Shown: in pieces, positions 37,317-39,812 of the stretch
Numbering within the stretch: position 1 is the first letter of the stretch
Layout: every line of letters begins with the position of its first letter
IMG/VR virus record: IMGVR_UViG_3300043786_000796
Location: 1 to 39,812 of that record
DNA length: 39,812 nucleotides
Source of the DNA: a virus
Strand: one strand, 5' to 3'
Notes under the pieces: generated by a model
The model's input: the letters and a program-made list of their open reading frames with translations, nothing else
Told to the model about the DNA's origin: nothing
Database searches by the model: none
Made by a program: the position numbers and the translations under genes

Positions 37317-37862
37317 ATGATCTACGCACCCTGCGTCGGCGGGTTGCCTGGCGTCATCCTTGACGGCGGCATGCGCGAACTCTCCGAGCGCCTCGAAAAG
37401 GTGTCCAAGGACATCACCTCGGTGGTTCTCCCGTGGTTCCTCTGGAAGCGAGCCAGGGACGAGGCCATTGCGCTCTTCCGCGCCGGCAAACTCGAATATG
37501 TGATCTACAACGGCCACAGCTGGGGTTGCCTCAAGGGCATCCAGTTCGCCAGCGACCTCGCCAAGCACGGCATCAAGGTGCGGCTGATGGGAGCCTTCGA
37601 CCCGACCGCGTTGCCGCTTGGGGCCGCTCCCATGGCCGTTCCAGAGAACGTCGAGGAGGTCATCGAGATCTGGGCGACATTCCCCTCGCCGCCAGCCTGG
37701 GCGCGCTTTCGCGACCGCACTGGTGGCCGTGGCGGCATGTACCAGTACCCGCACGACACGCCCCGGGAATTGAAGAAGTTTGCCGTCAGCCACATCGCGG
37801 TCGGATCCTACGACCCTGCGCACGAACTGATCCTGCAGCGGGCCAAGGAGATCATCGGATGA
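37317..37862 (+). CDS. Alpha/beta-hydrolase-like protein in the lysis cassette
   Basis: 181 residues. VIYNGHSWGCLKGIQFASDL contains the nucleophile-elbow motif G66-H67-S68-W69-G70; Asp95 (LMGAFDP) and His159 (AVSHIAVGS) are at suitable places to complete a Ser-Asp-His triad. The fold pattern (CVGGLPGVILDGGMRE at the start, helix, GHSxG, helix, strand) is that of a compact esterase or lipase. It lacks a signal peptide. Its stop overlaps the endolysin ATG (ATGA), so it is co-translated with the lysis genes. A lipid- or ester-cleaving lysis factor is inferred; substrate unknown. Confidence 0.78.
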   Translation: MIYAPCVGGLPGVILDGGMRELSERLEKVSKDITSVVLPWFLWKRARDEAIALFRAGKLEYVIYNGHSWGCLKGIQFASDLAKHGIKVRLMGAFDPTALPLGAAPMAVPENVEEVIEIWATFPSPPAWARFRDRTGGRGGMYQYPHDTPRELKKFAVSHIAVGSYDPAHELILQRAKEIIG

Positions 37863-38491
37863 ACCGCGTTTCCAAGGAGGGCCTGGTCTTCATCCGCAAG
37901 CACGAAGGCTTCCGGCTGAAGGCCTATCGGGATCCGGTCGGCATCTTGACCATCGGCGTCGGCTTTACGATGCGCTCGGAATCGTTCCGGCAATGGTGGG
38001 CGAGATGGAAGCGCGAGCCGTTCACGATCCAGTCCACGATGACGGCCGAGGAGATTGACGACGCCCTCGAGTTCCTGATTGCCCGCGAGTATGGCAAGGC
38101 GGTCGATGACTTCCTGCAGGGCAAGGAAGTCCCGCAGAACGTCTTCGACGCCGCGGTGTCTGCCGTCTTCAATCTCGGCCCGGGCGCGCTCAAGTGGCGC
38201 TGGGCCAGAGCCATGAAGGAGGGCAACTATCGGCAGGCTGCGGCCTATTTGCGGGTCACCGGCACGACGGCCAAAGGAAAGACCCTTCCGGGCCTCGTCA
38301 GGCGCCGCGGCGAGGAAGCCGACCTGATTGTCAGGCATCACGTCAAGCCGCAGCCAGCGCCCACGCCTGGGCCGGTGCCGCCCCCAGATTACGTTCCCCC
38401 AAAGCCAAATCCTGTTCCGACGCCCAAGCGATCCGGGCTCGAGGTGCTTTGGGATCTGATTGCCCGCCTGTTCACAAGGAGAAAGCCATGA
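37859..38491 (+). CDS. Endolysin, GH24 lysozyme type
   Basis: 210 residues. Glu16, Asp25 and Thr31 form the canonical E-x8-D-x5-T triad of T4-like lysozymes (KHEGFRLKAYRDPVGILTIG). Further family marks: NVFDAAVSAVFNLGPGALKW and GLVRRRGEEADLI. It cleaves the glycan strands of peptidoglycan. The N-terminus has no signal anchor, so release should depend on a holin. Residues ~160-190 are Pro-rich and the end (SGLEVLWDLIARLFTRRKP) is an amphipathic basic helix, which could act on the outer membrane. Confidence 0.93.
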   Translation: MNRVSKEGLVFIRKHEGFRLKAYRDPVGILTIGVGFTMRSESFRQWWARWKREPFTIQSTMTAEEIDDALEFLIAREYGKAVDDFLQGKEVPQNVFDAAVSAVFNLGPGALKWRWARAMKEGNYRQAAAYLRVTGTTAKGKTLPGLVRRRGEEADLIVRHHVKPQPAPTPGPVPPPDYVPPKPNPVPTPKRSGLEVLWDLIARLFTRRKP

Positions 38492-38691
38492 ACGCCGCAC
38501 TCGCCCGAATCTTCCTGCGCTACTTTGCCATGGCCCTGTTCATGTGGGGCTTCCTGGCTCCCGCCGATCGACAGGTCGTCGCCATGGATCCCGACCTCGC
38601 CGGCCTGGTCGAGATGGGCATTGCCGTCACCACCTCGGCCGCGATCGAGGGCTGGTACTGGCTCGCCAAGCGCTACGGCTGGTCGACGTGA
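38488..38691 (+). CDS. Small two-span membrane protein, lysis cassette (holin candidate)
   Basis: 67 residues, ATG overlapping the endolysin stop (ATGA), AAGGAG in front. Hydrophobic spans ~8-25 (IFLRYFAMALFMWGFLAP) and ~37-60 (LAGLVEMGIAVTTSAAIEGW), short basic end. Size and topology fit a class II holin; three more membrane genes follow, so which one forms the lethal hole cannot be decided from sequence. Confidence 0.65.
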   Translation: MNAALARIFLRYFAMALFMWGFLAPADRQVVAMDPDLAGLVEMGIAVTTSAAIEGWYWLAKRYGWST

Positions 38692-39065
38692 TCGCAGCCA
38701 TCCTATCCTGGCTTGCCGGCGGCGGCATTGCGGCGCTCGGCAAGGAAATACGCCAGGCCCGCCTCGATCGCTTCAATGCCGAAAACAACGATCAGCGCAT
38801 CGCCGCGGATGTTCGGTTGAAGGAACTCGAGGCCGAGGTCTCGGAGCGTCGGCAGAAACTCGCCGACCCGATTTTGAAATTGCCGCTGTTTGCGGCCGAG
38901 GTGTCGGTGTCGCTCTATATTGTCGCAATCATGCTGGATTCGACTGTGCCGATGGCATGGCTGACCCCGCTGGAATTGCCCGAGTGGTTTAAGCCTCACT
39001 TCTATCTGATCGTCGCCTCGATCTTCGGGATCTCAGCGGCTGAACGCTACCTGCGGAGACGGTGA
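38688..39065 (+). CDS. Membrane protein with coiled coil, lysis cassette
   Basis: 125 residues from GTG 38688 (GTGA overlap). A hydrophobic N-terminus (VIAAILSWLAGGGIAALGK), a charged coiled coil ~22-56 (IRQARLDRFNAENNDQRIAA), then two more hydrophobic segments (~67-84 and ~103-118) and RYLRRR at the end. The first part resembles an inner-membrane spanin, but the extra spans do not, so it may be a holin-type protein. No partner lipoprotein (outer spanin) with a lipobox is visible. Confidence 0.65.
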   Translation: MIAAILSWLAGGGIAALGKEIRQARLDRFNAENNDQRIAADVRLKELEAEVSERRQKLADPILKLPLFAAEVSVSLYIVAIMLDSTVPMAWLTPLELPEWFKPHFYLIVASIFGISAAERYLRRR

Positions 39066-39066
39066 T

Positions 39067-39399
39067 ATGTTCCAGCATGACTTCAATTTCTGGTTTGCCG
39101 TCGCGGGCGCCGCCATCGTCAAGATGCTGACGGCCGTGTTCGGATCTGATCCCGACAGTCACTGGCGGGCCGTGGCTATCCGTGCGGCCGTGTCGGCTGT
39201 GGTAGGCATTTACATCGCGCTGATCTTCACGCCCCCGACGCTCGATCATTACTCGCTGGACCCCGAGGTCTATAAAATCCCGGTAGCGGCAAGCCTGACA
39301 ATCGTCGGGGAATCGCTGATGCGAATGGCCCTGGCGCTCATCCCGCAAGATTGGCAGGGAGTGAAGGACATATGGAAAACGTGGCGCGGCGGAAAGTGA
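39067..39399 (+). CDS. Three-span membrane protein, holin candidate
   Basis: 110 residues; spans ~8-26 (FWFAVAGAAIVKMLTAVF), ~35-54 (AVAIRAAVSAVVGIYIALIF) and ~71-92 (PVAASLTIVGESLMRMALAL). Three spans and size fit a class I holin. Start ATG 39067 lies one base after the previous stop, with GGAGACGGTGAT in front. Confidence 0.7.
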   Translation: MFQHDFNFWFAVAGAAIVKMLTAVFGSDPDSHWRAVAIRAAVSAVVGIYIALIFTPPTLDHYSLDPEVYKIPVAASLTIVGESLMRMALALIPQDWQGVKDIWKTWRGGK

Positions 39400-39587
39400 C
39401 GATGAGAAGGAAGACAGCGCACGCCGTCGACTTCCTGGTTGTAGGCCTTTCGGCCAGCTTCCTTGTGTGGCTGGCGTTCATCGCTGCGAATGGCGACGTC
39501 CAATGGAACGGAGACGGCGACTACCCGACTGCCGCAAAATCGGTGCTTGGCGATCTGCCTGGGGAAGCTGCTATTCCTGAACAGTAG
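39396..39587 (+). CDS. Small single-span protein at the end of the late operon
   Basis: 63 residues from GTG 39396 (GTGA overlap with the stop before); ATG 39402 is an alternative. Basic start (MTMRRKTAHAV), one span ~11-30 (VDFLVVGLSASFLVWLAFIA), then an acidic tail (NGDVQWNGDGDYPTAAKSVL). It is the last rightward gene and its end overlaps the end of the leftward early operon by 17 bases. Function unknown; possibly a lysis accessory. Confidence 0.62.
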   Translation: MTMRRKTAHAVDFLVVGLSASFLVWLAFIAANGDVQWNGDGDYPTAAKSVLGDLPGEAAIPEQ

Positions 39588-39812
39588 GCTTGTCCCTTAG
39601 TGCGAGGATGTACGCTTCAACGTGGTCAACGTCACCCGCCAGCATTGCGCCCGGAGCGCAGCGCCGGAACGCCGCAGCCGCTTCATCAATAGCCTTGGCG
39701 CGGGCCTCTGCTTTCATCTTGGTATGGACTAGGCAAACATCGGCGGCGTTATCGTAGCCGCAGGCGCATTTCACGTTGATGGATAGCGCCTCGACTTGAG
39801 CAAGAGCCTCGT
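39571..39812 (-). CDS. 3' part of the small phage protein crossing the join
   Basis: This is the C-terminal portion of the 114-residue protein whose start is at 230. The frame is open to the right edge and continues in phase into 230-1 when the circle is closed; an internal GTG at 39774 is not a real start. It ends ILALRDKPTVQE and has exact DNA blocks in common with the gene at 517-909. It is the last gene of the leftward early operon and converges on the end of the lysis operon. Confidence 0.8.
   Translation of the reverse strand, partial: EALAQVEALSINVKCACGYDNAADVCLVHTKMKAEARAKAIDEAAAAFRRCAPGAMLAGDVDHVEAYILALRDKPTVQE
39686..39812. repeat. Right copy of 127-bp terminal direct repeat
   Basis: Identical to 1-127; see the left copy. 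The bases in this copy are redundant with the left end of the map. Confidence 0.93.

Noticed and set aside
37433-37858. A longer endolysin reading starting inside the hydrolase gene
   Set aside because: The additional residues are a frame shadow of the hydrolase; ATG 37859 overlaps its stop and gives the canonical E-x8-D-x5-T lysozyme start.
1-39812. Direct terminal repeats of T7 type
   Set aside because: The repeat is exactly 127 bases, lies inside a gene that is intact only when the ends are merged, and the genome has an integrase and an Sf6-type small terminase; circular assembly overlap is simpler.

Overview
The window looks like the complete genome of a temperate, short-tailed (podovirus-type) phage that infects an alphaproteobacterium, probably of the Rhizobiales. 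The first 127 bases recur exactly as the last 127 (1-127 = 39686-39812), and one open reading frame runs unbroken across that join, so this is a circular or circularly permuted molecule of about 39,685 unique bases. The host guess rests on a phage-borne GcrA-like regulator (GcrA/CcrM control is an alphaproteobacterial trait) and high GC; it is an inference.

Layout. (1) 1-5619, leftward: an early operon reading from a promoter at 5643-5671 through many small overlapping genes, a RecT-type annealing protein, a Gp157-like protein, a winged-helix protein, an HNH nuclease and a tyrosine integrase, then across the circular join to 39571. (2) 5640-6424: the immunity region, with a LexA-like (S24) repressor, a divergent small Cro-like gene, and at least five 16-bp operators of the form ATRGGA-N4-TCCYAT. 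(3) 6424-9633, rightward: GcrA-like regulator, a DUF1376 protein, several small genes, and a NusG/RfaH-like protein placed where a late antiterminator would sit. (4) 9846-11101, leftward: a small accessory operon ending in an XRE-type regulator. (5) 11211-25914, rightward: small and large terminase, P22-type portal, a 4.2-kb block of extra structural genes, scaffold, major capsid protein, decoration protein, adaptor and tail-nozzle protein. (6) 25911-36981: acetyltransferase-like protein, three ejection (internal virion) proteins, a large ejection protein with a phage lysozyme domain, a collar-domain tail fibre and its assembly chaperone. (7) 36962-39587: a small CCxxHD membrane protein, an alpha/beta-hydrolase with a GHSWG motif, an E-D-T lysozyme (endolysin) and four small membrane proteins for lysis. 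No tape-measure gene is present, which agrees with a short tail.

Three loci run leftward against the late genes (9846-11101, 19629-20111, 32315-32813). Each begins next to a perfect or partial copy of the same operator seen at the immunity region. The most interesting system-level reading is therefore a repressor regulon that ties three inserted accessory loci ('morons') to the lysogeny switch. No tRNA, CRISPR array, insertion sequence or reverse transcriptase was seen, and there are no recognisable replication polymerase, primase or helicase genes. No gene-free stretch exceeds 300 bases; the largest is 9634-9845.
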